Origin: Mycolicibacterium komanii
GTDB lineage: Bacteria > Actinomycetota > Actinomycetes > Mycobacteriales > Mycobacteriaceae
Direction: 5' to 3'
NCBI RefSeq assembly: GCF_001050035.1
Contig: NZ_CVTA01000018.1
Location: forward strand, 1-62,199
Length of the DNA: 62,199 nt
The notes beneath the pieces were generated by a model that did not search any database, had not been told where the DNA came from, and saw only the letters and a program-made list of their open reading frames with translations. The translations under genes and the position numbers were made by a program. Position 1 is the first letter of the stretch, and each line of letters opens with the position of its first letter. Shown here piece after piece: positions 6,457-14,383 of this stretch.

Positions 6457-8906
6457 GCCGCGGCGCCGTCGGAGGCTCCTGGTCCGCCCGTCGAGTTCGC
6501 GTTGGCGTCGCCGGTTGGTGTGCTCGCAGCGTCGTTGTCCGGCTTGGCATGGCGCGGTGAGGATCCCGGTATCGCCCGCACCGGCTCACCGTTGTCGGGT
6601 TTGGCGTGCCGCGGGCCGGACTTCGCGCCCGTATTCGGGCTGAACTTGTTGCCCGGCTTGTAACCCCGCTTCGGTCCCGACCCGTCAGCGTCCTTGCCGC
6701 CGGTCCGCGTGGTCCCGGTCCTGGGCTCGGCAGGCTTGGTCTCTGCAGGCTTGGTTTCAGCGGGCTTCGTCTCGACGGGCTTGGTCTCAGCTGGCTTGGT
6801 TTCAGCTGGCTTGGTCTCGCCGGTCTTGACCTCGTCGACCTTCACGTTGTCGACGGCGAGCTTCTCGGTGACCGGCTGTTGCTCAACAGCATTCGGCACG
6901 ATGACCGCGTTCTCGAGCTTGTCCACGACTTGCTCGACGAAGTTCTTCTCGTCTTCGCCGGACTTGAGCTCGTCGCCGGGTTCCTCGTCGTCCTTCTGCT
7001 GGTCGGTCGCGAGCGTGAGCATCCGAAGGTTGGAGCCGGGCAGGTCCGTCGGCGACGGCAGACCGTTCTCGCCTTGTGCGGCTTCGGGGAGAACGCCCTC
7101 TGTGACGTCCTGCAGCGCATCGTCGACCACATCGGTCAGGACATTGAGTGGCGTTGTATCCCACAGGCTTCCGCCGGTGAGGAACCGGAGGAGGTTGGTC
7201 AGGACATTCGGGGTCCCGACGGTCGGGTTGCCGCTGAAGAACTCCTTGTAGATGCCCTGGAACAGCTGGTTCAGGATGACGCCCGGCGCCTGCGCCCAGT
7301 CGACGTTCGGGAACGACATGAACGGCGTCGGGTCGCCGGCCTCGGTGAGCGTGCGCTCGTATCCGCCGGTCTGCGGGTTGTAGTAGACGTCGGTGTAGCC
7401 GAGGTTCACCAGGCTCGTCAGCGCCGGGGCCAGCGCGTTGGCCACCAGGCTGAACGGGTTGTACCGCGACATCGCCCCGAGCGTCACGAGGTTGAGCACG
7501 TCCGCGGCGAGGTAGAACGGTTCGAGCAGCGGCAGGGTCGCCGAGCGCAGCGTCAGATAGAGATTGACGGCGAGCGGGTCACCGTTCGCGATGCGCTCAG
7601 CGAGGTCATCGAGCTGGAGCAGCTGCTCGGGGTCGAGCGTAAGACCGCGAAGCATGTACGTCGGGAGCAGCCCCGCAAAGAGGTTGTTGGCCAACGAGAA
7701 TGGGTCCGGCCACGCGGCGAAGTCGGACATGAAGTCGTACTCGACGGTCGCGTCGAGCTTGACCGGGATCAGGTTCGCGCCGCCGATGGCAAGGCCGGTG
7801 TTCAGCAGGGGGATACCACCGCTGTGCGTGGCTTCGGTTTCCGGGGTGACCGTATCGATGCCGGCCAGCCCGAACAGCGGATAGAAGCGAGCGAACATGC
7901 CGCCGTTGGCCCGCCCGGGATTGCGCAGCAGAATCAACGGGAGGATCGTGATGCTGCCCAGCAGCGGATGCTCGTCGGCGTTCTCCCCACCCGGCTGATT
8001 GACCAGATCGGCGACGATCCGCTCGTACGCCGCACCGGCGGAGAAGGCGCCGAGGCCCATGCCCAGCACCACCGGCACCCGAACCTCGACGACGTCGACA
8101 TCGGGGATGTCGATACCGATGAGGTCCAGGATGGGGGTCAGTACGCCCAACTCATCTAGGACATCGCCGAGCCTGACTTCCGCATCGAGGTACGGGGTCT
8201 TGTTGACCTCCTCGGCGATGGCGTTCGGCAGGCCGGGCACCCACCCGAGGTCGACGCCCAAGAGCTTGAGCACCGTGAAGACCGGGCCAGCGGTGATCAG
8301 GTTGACGGGACCGGGGAGGTTGGAGAGGTTGAACGGGTCGCTGAGGTCGACTCCGACGAGACCGAGCAGGCCGCTGAGCGTATCGGGTAATGCGCCGGCC
8401 AGTATTTCGCTGAGCTGCTCCTCGACGCCGGGTGTCAGGATCCCGAGGGGTTCGATCAGCGCACCGATGACCCCTGGCACATTGATCGGGATTGCGCCGA
8501 TGACGTCTCCGAGCAAACCTGGCGGGATCTCGCCCAGCACACCACCTAGCAGGTTGTTCAGCACCGTCTCCGGATCGGCTCCAGCCGCCTGAGCCAGCAC
8601 CGCGAGGTTGAAGTTCTCGACCACCAGCCTGATCAGCACCTCGGCGGCTGCCTGACCCAGGTCGTAGACCGCCGAGCCGACCCCGAGGGTGAGGTCGGGG
8701 ATCTCGTCGGGCCCCGGCCACTGATTGACCGCCGCTGCCAAGTGAATGTTGCCATTCACCAGTGTCTTTTCATGATCGTCCGGATTGGGCAGCGGTGTCG
8801 CACCGATGGTCAGCGCCGTGGCCGTCGCAGTGGCCGCGCCGAGAGCTGCGATCTTGGTGGAACTCCGGCCGATTTTGCGGTGCCTGTTGCCGTGTCTGCT
8901 GGCCAC
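6453..8906 (-). CDS. Large exported protein with PE-PPE hydrolase-like domain and KPAET-repeat tail
   Basis: An 817-residue protein. A basic N-terminus and hydrophobic stretch (about residues 19-38) act as signal or anchor; there is no PE or PPE helical domain. Residues about 55-270 are Leu/Gly/Pro-rich. Residues about 280-430 resemble the PE-PPE serine-hydrolase domain: GLGAFSAGAAYERIV in place of the nucleophile-elbow GYSQGA, then RNPGRANGGMFARF, then EYDFMSDFAAWPDPF. The C-terminal part from about residue 640 is low-complexity and charged, with tandem KPAET units and two copies of PRHAKPDN. Start GTG at 8906 follows AAAGGA. It is probably cell-wall associated. Activity is uncertain. Confidence 0.7.
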   Translation of the reverse strand: MASRHGNRHRKIGRSSTKIAALGAATATATALTIGATPLPNPDDHEKTLVNGNIHLAAAVNQWPGPDEIPDLTLGVGSAVYDLGQAAAEVLIRLVVENFNLAVLAQAAGADPETVLNNLLGGVLGEIPPGLLGDVIGAIPINVPGVIGALIEPLGILTPGVEEQLSEILAGALPDTLSGLLGLVGVDLSDPFNLSNLPGPVNLITAGPVFTVLKLLGVDLGWVPGLPNAIAEEVNKTPYLDAEVRLGDVLDELGVLTPILDLIGIDIPDVDVVEVRVPVVLGMGLGAFSAGAAYERIVADLVNQPGGENADEHPLLGSITILPLILLRNPGRANGGMFARFYPLFGLAGIDTVTPETEATHSGGIPLLNTGLAIGGANLIPVKLDATVEYDFMSDFAAWPDPFSLANNLFAGLLPTYMLRGLTLDPEQLLQLDDLAERIANGDPLAVNLYLTLRSATLPLLEPFYLAADVLNLVTLGAMSRYNPFSLVANALAPALTSLVNLGYTDVYYNPQTGGYERTLTEAGDPTPFMSFPNVDWAQAPGVILNQLFQGIYKEFFSGNPTVGTPNVLTNLLRFLTGGSLWDTTPLNVLTDVVDDALQDVTEGVLPEAAQGENGLPSPTDLPGSNLRMLTLATDQQKDDEEPGDELKSGEDEKNFVEQVVDKLENAVIVPNAVEQQPVTEKLAVDNVKVDEVKTGETKPAETKPAETKPVETKPAETKPAETKPAEPRTGTTRTGGKDADGSGPKRGYKPGNKFSPNTGAKSGPRHAKPDNGEPVRAIPGSSPRHAKPDNDAASTPTGDANANSTGGPGASDGAAA
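6729..6818 (-). repeat. 15-bp tandem repeats encoding KPAET units
   Basis: Six consecutive 15-base units encode KPAET or KPVET in the tail of the 817-residue exported protein. Third positions vary between units, so the repeat is conserved at the protein level and is not a fresh slippage expansion. Such Pro/Lys/Glu tracts usually form extended, wall-spanning linkers. Confidence 0.85.
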
Positions 8907-8936
8907 CTGCCCGATCCTTTCGAAGCGAAACAGTAT

Positions 8937-8950
8937 TTACGTGACCGTAA
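8937..8950. promoter_or_regulatory. Inverted repeat upstream of the PE-PPE-domain gene
   Basis: TTACG-TGAC-CGTAA is a perfect 5-base inverted repeat in an unusually AT-rich part of the 133-base intergenic region (8907-9039). It lies about 31 bases upstream of the GTG at 8906, in the place expected for an operator or promoter element. The binding protein is unknown. Confidence 0.35.
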
Positions 8951-9039
8951 CAGACCTCATGGCGGATACCTAAAGATTCAGCAAATTTTTGATCTTTGCT
9001 GGCAAGGTGCGCGGGGCGGCTGTGGGCAAATCCGGAGCG

Positions 9040-9807
9040 TCAGGCGCGCAGAGCGCTGCGCGCTGCCTCCGCTGTTTGCCGTGCATAGCTGCTGCCGAAC
9101 AGCACGACGTGGGCCAACAGCGGATAGAGCTGATGCAACCCGACCCGGCCGCGCCAGCCGTCCCTTAGCGGCCGCACGGACTCGTACCCGACGATCACCT
9201 CGCCGAGGTGGGGACAACCGAACAGCGCGAGCATCGCCAGATCGGTCTCACGGTGGCCGCCGTGCGCGGCGGGATCGATCAGCACCGCGCCGTCCGGGGT
9301 CCACATCACGTTGCCGCTCCACAGGTCGCCGTGCAGTCGTGCGGGCGGGTTGCCGTCGTCGAAGTCGCCGGCGTCGCACCGCGCGATCACCACCTCGATG
9401 TCCGCACGGCACTCTGCGTCCAATCGATCGGACGCCAGGCGCGCCATCGGCGCCAACCTCTCACGCGCATAGAACGTGCCCCAGCGCTCATGCCCCGTCA
9501 ATGACATCGGCAGTGGCTGGTGCATCGGCCCGAAGAATCCCGGTCCGTTCCAGCCATCCGGTGGGGCACCGAACGCCGCGGCACCGGCGTCGTGCGTTCG
9601 CGCGAGGCGTTGGCCGAACTCGTGGGCGGCGGACCGGGAGGGTGCCGCGCTCGGGAGCCGTTCCAGCGTGAGGCTGGTGTCGTCGTATGCGAGCACGCTC
9701 GCGCAGGGTACGTCACCGGCCGCCAACGAAAGCCATTGCAGCCCTGCGGCTTCGCACGCGAAGAAACCCTCAGGTGCCGATGCGTTGCGTTTGACGAACT
9801 CCCCCAT
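9040..9807 (-). CDS. Fructosamine kinase family protein
   Basis: A 255-residue kinase-fold protein of the fructosamine-3-kinase/aminoglycoside phosphotransferase group. The catalytic loop is ARLHGDLWSGNVMW and the metal-binding segment is AVLIDPAAHGGHRETDLAML, both the standard fructosamine kinase forms. Members phosphorylate ketosamines on glycated proteins or sugars, a repair function. The ATG at 9805-9807 is preceded directly by an in-frame GTG at 9808-9810 that abuts the stop of the upstream SDR gene; either may be used. The two genes form one unit. Confidence 0.8.
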   Translation of the reverse strand: MGEFVKRNASAPEGFFACEAAGLQWLSLAAGDVPCASVLAYDDTSLTLERLPSAAPSRSAAHEFGQRLARTHDAGAAAFGAPPDGWNGPGFFGPMHQPLPMSLTGHERWGTFYARERLAPMARLASDRLDAECRADIEVVIARCDAGDFDDGNPPARLHGDLWSGNVMWTPDGAVLIDPAAHGGHRETDLAMLALFGCPHLGEVIVGYESVRPLRDGWRGRVGLHQLYPLLAHVVLFGSSYARQTAEAARSALRA

Positions 9808-9810
9808 CAC

Positions 9811-10641
9811 TCAGGGCTGTCCGGACACCCGCCGCAACACGGCGTCGCGCACCCGGGTCGGCAGCCGCGTCACCAGCGCAACCTGCACCTTGGGTGCCAG
9901 GCCGACGATGTAGCGGGGCCGCGGCCTGCGCGCGGTGAGCGCCACCTCGACCACCGCCGAAACCTTGGCGGTCGGCACCGCGATCCGTTGCGAAACCGGC
10001 ACCGACTTCTTCATGCCCGCGATGTGCTTGGCGTACAACGCGCGGTGCTCGGGGGACAGTGCGGCCTCGGCTTCGATCACCATGGTGTCGGCGGTGCGCC
10101 ACATGTCGGTGTCGGTCTGCGCCGGCTGGACGACGACAACCGGAATCCTCCAGGGCCGCAGTTCCATCCGCAAGGCATCGGCCGCGGCCTCGATCGCGAA
10201 CTTACTGGCCGCATATGCGCCGATCAACGGCATCGACATCCTGCCGTTGACGCTCGATATGAACACGATCCTGCCGCGGGACTCGCGCAATCGCGGCAGC
10301 ACCGCCCGGGTCACCGCGAGCTGGCCGATCACGTTGATCTCCAACTGCTTTCGCCACTCGTCGGAGGTGACCGTTTCCATCGGCCCGCTGACCACGACGC
10401 CCGCGTTGTTGACGACCGCGTCCAGGTGTGCGGGCAGCGCCTCCGACAACGCGGCGATCTGGTCCGCGTCGGTGACGTCGAGCAGCACGGCCGATATCCG
10501 CTGCGGATTCGCCGCGGTGACGGCCTCGGCATCGGTCTCGGAGCGGACACCGGCTATCACGTCCCAGCCGCGCGAGGCCAAATGTTCCGCGACCGCCCTG
10601 CCGATTCCGCGCGCCGCGCCTGTGACGAGTACCGATGGCAT
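9811..10641 (-). CDS. Short-chain dehydrogenase/reductase
   Basis: A 276-residue classical SDR. The dinucleotide site is VTGAARGIGRAVAEH near residues 6-20, followed by NNAGV, the active-site serine in VFISSVNGRM and YAASKF (Tyr/Lys pair near residue 150). The C-terminal part is basic and extended, as in mycobacterial SDRs of lipid metabolism. The substrate is not predictable. It is the first gene of a two-gene unit with the fructosamine kinase (stop and start adjacent). Confidence 0.85.
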   Translation of the reverse strand: MPSVLVTGAARGIGRAVAEHLASRGWDVIAGVRSETDAEAVTAANPQRISAVLLDVTDADQIAALSEALPAHLDAVVNNAGVVVSGPMETVTSDEWRKQLEINVIGQLAVTRAVLPRLRESRGRIVFISSVNGRMSMPLIGAYAASKFAIEAAADALRMELRPWRIPVVVVQPAQTDTDMWRTADTMVIEAEAALSPEHRALYAKHIAGMKKSVPVSQRIAVPTAKVSAVVEVALTARRPRPRYIVGLAPKVQVALVTRLPTRVRDAVLRRVSGQP

Positions 10642-10650
10642 ACGGTCAGA

Positions 10651-11334
10651 CTAGCCTCGGCCGCGTCGCTCACCGACCCAGAACAGCACCCCGCTCAGCG
10701 CCACCACCGCCGCCGCCATTGCGATGATCGGGGCGACGGTGAACCGCGTCATCGTCGCTCCCACAACCGCCCCGGCGCACATCGTGAGCACCACGCTGTA
10801 GCGCAGCTTCTCACGCTCCCCCGTGCCGCCGGCCAACCGGCTGTCGAACCCGATGCGCACGATCGTCGTCGTCAACACCGTGGTGGACAACTCCTGGATG
10901 CCGAACTGCTGCGCCGTGGAGTTCTGCACACCGAACGTCACCGCAAGCCCCGCGATCAGAAGCAGTTTCGTATTGTTCTGGTAGTCGAGCACCCCAGCGC
11001 CTGCGAGCACCGACAGCACCGCGAGCATCACGACCTCGAACGCCAAAGTGATCGCCAGCCACCGGCGCACCTCGGTGCCGAGGTGGCGGGCGAAACGGCC
11101 GCCCACCACCGCGCCCGACACGAAGCTCGCGAACGCGACGAGCGCGGCGGTCACGTCAACCCCGGAATGCGGGACCAGCCAGAATCCCAGGAAGATCACG
11201 TTCCCGGTCATGTTCGCGACGAACACGTGGCCGAGCTTGAGCACGCTGACCGCGTCGACCAAACCCGTCGCGAATGTCAGCAACAGCAGACAGGCGATCG
11301 TCAGACGTTGCGAGACAGGGGATTCGACCGCCAC
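10651..11334 (-). CDS. YoaK/DUF1275 family membrane protein
   Basis: A 227-residue protein with about six hydrophobic segments and the family signature TFATGLVDAVSVLKLGHVFVANMTGNVIFLGFWL near its N-terminus. Start is GTG at 11334. The function of the family is unknown; transport has been suggested. It lies 16 bases downstream of the mce operon's last gene and reads the same way, so it may be co-transcribed, although it is not part of the mce1 locus in M. tuberculosis. Confidence 0.8.
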   Translation of the reverse strand: MAVESPVSQRLTIACLLLLTFATGLVDAVSVLKLGHVFVANMTGNVIFLGFWLVPHSGVDVTAALVAFASFVSGAVVGGRFARHLGTEVRRWLAITLAFEVVMLAVLSVLAGAGVLDYQNNTKLLLIAGLAVTFGVQNSTAQQFGIQELSTTVLTTTIVRIGFDSRLAGGTGEREKLRYSVVLTMCAGAVVGATMTRFTVAPIIAMAAAVVALSGVLFWVGERRGRG

Positions 11335-11350
11335 GCACCAGCTCCCGTGA

Positions 11351-12253
11351 TTACAGCTGCGGCGTCAGGTCCAACGATGTGATGGTCGACATGCGGGTGA
11401 TCAGCCACTTCGCATCCCGGCGCTCCATCGTCAACCGGTAGGACAGGTACCGCAGGGACGGGATGTTCTTGCTCATCGGACTGGTGGCCACCGAGTTGGT
11501 GTAGACGATCGCCGTGGCTTCCGTCGGGGTCAGCGACTCCACCGCCGCGCCCAGTACCTGGGTGGTGTTGGTGACCTGCGCCTGTTTGTTCGTGGCGACG
11601 ATCGCGTCGATGTACTTGCGGTACTCGTAGGCGAAGTCACCGCCGAGGAACGCCGCGGACCGATCCGGCAATTGGTCCATGTTGTCGGGCGTGTAGGTCC
11701 ACAGCGTCGAGATAGCGCTGGCCGCGGTGCGCGCCACATCGAGTTTGGTGTCGATCTCCGCGCGCTCCGACAAATACGGCTGCAAGGTCGCCGCGGCGAA
11801 CGCGGCGGCCCCGACGAACAGGACCGCGGCTGCGACGATCGCCGCGATGAGCCGCTTGCCCGCGGGCCGGTGCGGAGCGAACCGCACTTCCTGCGGCGCG
11901 ACCTCGGATTCGTCTGCGGCGCCGGCCTCCTCGGCCACCGGTTCCGCTCCGGCCTCTTCGGCCACCGGTTGCGCCTCGGCAACGTCTGGTTTCGCCTCCT
12001 CGGCCTCCTGTGCGGTCTCGGTCGCGCCTGCGTCGTCGCCGCGCGTGCGGCCGCGGCGTTTCGCCTTGCCGACCGGCCGCGGGGCGGACGGCTCCGCTTC
12101 GGGTGCTGCCTCTGTTGCTTCCGTGTCCGACGCGGGGGCGGCGGCTTCCGTCTTACGACGCCCGAAGAACCACCGACGCCGACGCGGTGCCGGGGTGGAT
12201 TCCGCTGAGGAGTCGGTGGTCAGATCACCTGAATCAGCTGGCTGATCTTCCAC
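11351..12253 (-). CDS. Mce-associated membrane protein (Rv0178-like, Mas1D position)
   Basis: A 300-residue protein. Residues 1-125 are charged, low-complexity Ala/Glu/Pro-rich sequence with repeats of PVAEEAGA and basic blocks (RRRRWFFGRRK). One transmembrane helix follows (about 133-155), then a periplasmic NTF2-like Mce-associated domain. Mce-associated proteins stabilise or assist MCE transporters. The GTG at 12253 gives a 34-base overlap with the upstream gene. A longer open frame upstream of it is arginine-rich and looks non-coding. Confidence 0.75.
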   Translation of the reverse strand: MEDQPADSGDLTTDSSAESTPAPRRRRWFFGRRKTEAAAPASDTEATEAAPEAEPSAPRPVGKAKRRGRTRGDDAGATETAQEAEEAKPDVAEAQPVAEEAGAEPVAEEAGAADESEVAPQEVRFAPHRPAGKRLIAAIVAAAVLFVGAAAFAAATLQPYLSERAEIDTKLDVARTAASAISTLWTYTPDNMDQLPDRSAAFLGGDFAYEYRKYIDAIVATNKQAQVTNTTQVLGAAVESLTPTEATAIVYTNSVATSPMSKNIPSLRYLSYRLTMERRDAKWLITRMSTITSLDLTPQL

Positions 12254-12771
12254 TGCTGTCCTTCCTTGATAGCCGTTGCCACCCAACGACTTCCACTCTC
12301 GACCGTCGATTTCCCGTCCGCGGCCTTCTGCGAAACTTTCGTCGCGACCAGGATGTCGGCGCTGCCGTTGTCGTTCCACCGCTGAACGCCGGCGGCCAGC
12401 ACACTGCCGGTGGTGGGCTCTGCCTGCGCGACCTGGATCAGGATCTCGTTCTGTTTCTCCTTGAACATCTTCGCGAAATCACCGGTGCCCTTCGCGAGAA
12501 TTCGTTCCACATAGGCGTTGGCGTTGAAGGGATCCAACGTCGTGTATTCGGTCATGAACTCGCTGACGTACACCAGGGCGGCATGATCGTTGGCCACCGT
12601 GCGGCGGTCGTTCTCGTGGCTGACCAACATCAGCGAACCCGCCGTGATCGCCGCCGCCATGAGCAGCGAGGCGACGGCCGCGATGATCGGCAGCCCCCAG
12701 CGGCGCGGGGGCTTGGGCTGCACCTCGAAGTAGTCGCGCTCGTCGGCGTCGACCCTGCGCCGCGGACTCAT
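12220..12771 (-). CDS. Mce-associated membrane protein (Rv0177-like, Mas1C position)
   Basis: A 183-residue protein with a basic cytosolic N-terminus (MSPRRRVDADERDYFEVQ), one transmembrane helix at about residues 29-50 (IIAAVASLLMAAAITAGSLM) and a periplasmic NTF2-like domain ending GQQWKISQLIQVI. The start is the ATG at 12771, which overlaps the upstream stop as ATGA; this translational coupling decides it over the longer frame. Confidence 0.8.
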   Translation of the reverse strand: MSPRRRVDADERDYFEVQPKPPRRWGLPIIAAVASLLMAAAITAGSLMLVSHENDRRTVANDHAALVYVSEFMTEYTTLDPFNANAYVERILAKGTGDFAKMFKEKQNEILIQVAQAEPTTGSVLAAGVQRWNDNGSADILVATKVSQKAADGKSTVESGSRWVATAIKEGQQWKISQLIQVI

Positions 12772-13754
12772 TGGCCGCCCTGCGCATTCATCTGCGGCCG
12801 CTTCAGCACGGTGAGGTCCGCGACCTTCCACTGCCCGTCACCGGACTTGGAGAACTGGACCTGCACCGTCGCGGTGATGAACTTCAGATCGTCCGGGTTG
12901 TCACCGCGCTGTCCCTGCATGGCCATCAGCATCTCGGCGGTGTCCGGCGTCGCCTTCAGCACCGCACTGCTCACCGCCCAGTACTCGTTCGAACTGACAC
13001 CGGCGTCCTGCCCGGCCTTCTGCTGGGCGATCAATTGATCGCGGTAGGCGTCGGTGGTCAGCGTCTGCGCTCGCGCGAAATCCTCACCCATGGTGTCGCG
13101 CTTGAAGCTCAGCATCTGCTCGACGATCCGCGGACCCTGCTCGGCGATCTGCTGTCTGGTCTCGTCCACCGCGCGCTCGTGCCGGTACACCACCCAGTAA
13201 CTGACCGCGACGGCGGCCGCACAGGCCAGCGTCGCGACGATCAGCACGATCGCGGTCAACTTGCGGACGTTGCGCTCCGGCGGCGGGACCGGACGGACCT
13301 CGGTGCGCAGCAGCAGGTCGGCGAAGGTCCGGCGGCGCCGGTCCCACAGCGGCCACAACCACCCGATTAACAGCGCCGCGGTGTCGAGCAGGTGGGCGAC
13401 CTCGCGCAGCAGCAGGCGCCACACTCCCACGGTCGAACCGTCCCGCTTGCGGACCGCGATCCCGAACAGCGCCCGCCCCAGGGAGAAACCCAGCACCGCG
13501 GGCAGCACCAGGCGGTTGACCGCAATCGCCAGCACCACCACGCCCATCGCGACCAGGTAGCCCCACCACAGCGAGCTGCGCTGCGGCGCGGTCAACGACA
13601 CCACCGCCAGCGTCGCCAACACCGCGAATCCGATCAGGACGTCGACGGCGAACGCGCCGACCCTGGCCGACCACGCGGCCACCGGTTCGTCGACGGCCCG
13701 ATCGGCGGCCACCGGGTCGACAGGCGCCTCATGTGCGGCGGTCAACGACGTCAC
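12768..13754 (-). CDS. RDD-domain Mce-associated membrane protein (Rv0176-like, Mas1B position)
   Basis: A 328-residue fusion. The N-terminal half is an RDD domain with three helices: WSARVGAFAVDVLIGFAVLA, then LGFSLGRALFGIAVRKRDG, then DRRRRTFADLLLRT with the family Arg/Asp residues. A fourth helix (about residues 185-208) leads to a periplasmic Mce-associated domain with WKVADLTVLK at its end. Start GTG at 13754 overlaps the upstream TGA by two bases. The same RDD-plus-Mas arrangement exists in M. tuberculosis Rv0176. Confidence 0.8.
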   Translation of the reverse strand: MTSLTAAHEAPVDPVAADRAVDEPVAAWSARVGAFAVDVLIGFAVLATLAVVSLTAPQRSSLWWGYLVAMGVVVLAIAVNRLVLPAVLGFSLGRALFGIAVRKRDGSTVGVWRLLLREVAHLLDTAALLIGWLWPLWDRRRRTFADLLLRTEVRPVPPPERNVRKLTAIVLIVATLACAAAVAVSYWVVYRHERAVDETRQQIAEQGPRIVEQMLSFKRDTMGEDFARAQTLTTDAYRDQLIAQQKAGQDAGVSSNEYWAVSSAVLKATPDTAEMLMAMQGQRGDNPDDLKFITATVQVQFSKSGDGQWKVADLTVLKRPQMNAQGGQ

Positions 13755-14383
13755 GAGGTGACCTGGTCGAGCTTGGCGATCTTGTAGGTGCCCTCGTCGT
13801 CGGGCGCCATCTTCACCCGAAGCCGATACCCCTGCTCCTGATCGGCGACATCGGAGTTGGTGACCTTCACCCGCACCGCGACGAGAACGTCGAACGTCCC
13901 GTCGTCGTTGTGCTTCTCCACCGCGGCCCGCATATCCGACACCTGCACCTGGACCTGAGCCGCCTGGTACGCCTCGGCCAGCACGCCGGCGTAGAGGGAG
14001 GACTGCACGCCGAAGTCGCCGGTCGAGCACTGGATGATCTTGGACTGCGCCACGTTCATGGCGGCGGTGTCCGGGGCGTGCGTTGCAGCCACACAGTCCT
14101 TGGCCGCCTGCAGCGCGGCGGACTCGGCGCGGTCGGAGGCCGCCACTTCCTGGTCGTTCTTGAGCAACAGGTATCCCGCGACGCCGCCACCGGCGGCCAG
14201 CAGCAACAACGCCGCGCAGACGGCCGTCCCCAGGCCACGGCCGATCCGCGACGTGCGGCGGGTGACCTCGGGTTGTGCGGGCTCCTCGACGGGTGCGCTA
14301 TCGGCGGGTGCCGCTAACGGCTCCTCGGGCGTCTCATCAGCATCGGTGGGGTTCAGCCGGCTGGTGCCAGCATCTCCTTCCAT
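13751..14383 (-). CDS. Mce-associated membrane protein (Rv0175-like, Mas1A position)
   Basis: A 210-residue protein: acidic Pro/Glu-rich N-terminus (residues 1-45), one transmembrane helix (about 49-74), then a periplasmic NTF2-like domain with a conserved Cys pair (C94 and C120 region: AAKDCVAATH, KIIQCSTGDF). The ATG at 14383 lies inside mce1F (31-base overlap), in the position usual for this gene. A vestige of this same start exists after the other mce1F copy. Confidence 0.8.
   Translation of the reverse strand: MEGDAGTSRLNPTDADETPEEPLAAPADSAPVEEPAQPEVTRRTSRIGRGLGTAVCAALLLLAAGGGVAGYLLLKNDQEVAASDRAESAALQAAKDCVAATHAPDTAAMNVAQSKIIQCSTGDFGVQSSLYAGVLAEAYQAAQVQVQVSDMRAAVEKHNDDGTFDVLVAVRVKVTNSDVADQEQGYRLRVKMAPDDEGTYKIAKLDQVTS

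Noticed and set aside
6729..6818. The regular 15-base repeats as a possible CRISPR array
   Set aside because: Units are contiguous, without spacers, and lie in frame inside a gene as KPAET codons.
6606..8159. A 517-codon plus-strand open frame opposite the PE-PPE-domain gene
   Set aside because: Composition is a mirror of the coding strand; no start signal or family motif.
9520..11382. A 620-codon plus-strand open frame
   Set aside because: Antisense to the fructosamine kinase, SDR and DUF1275 genes, with His/Arg-rich composition and no domain pattern.
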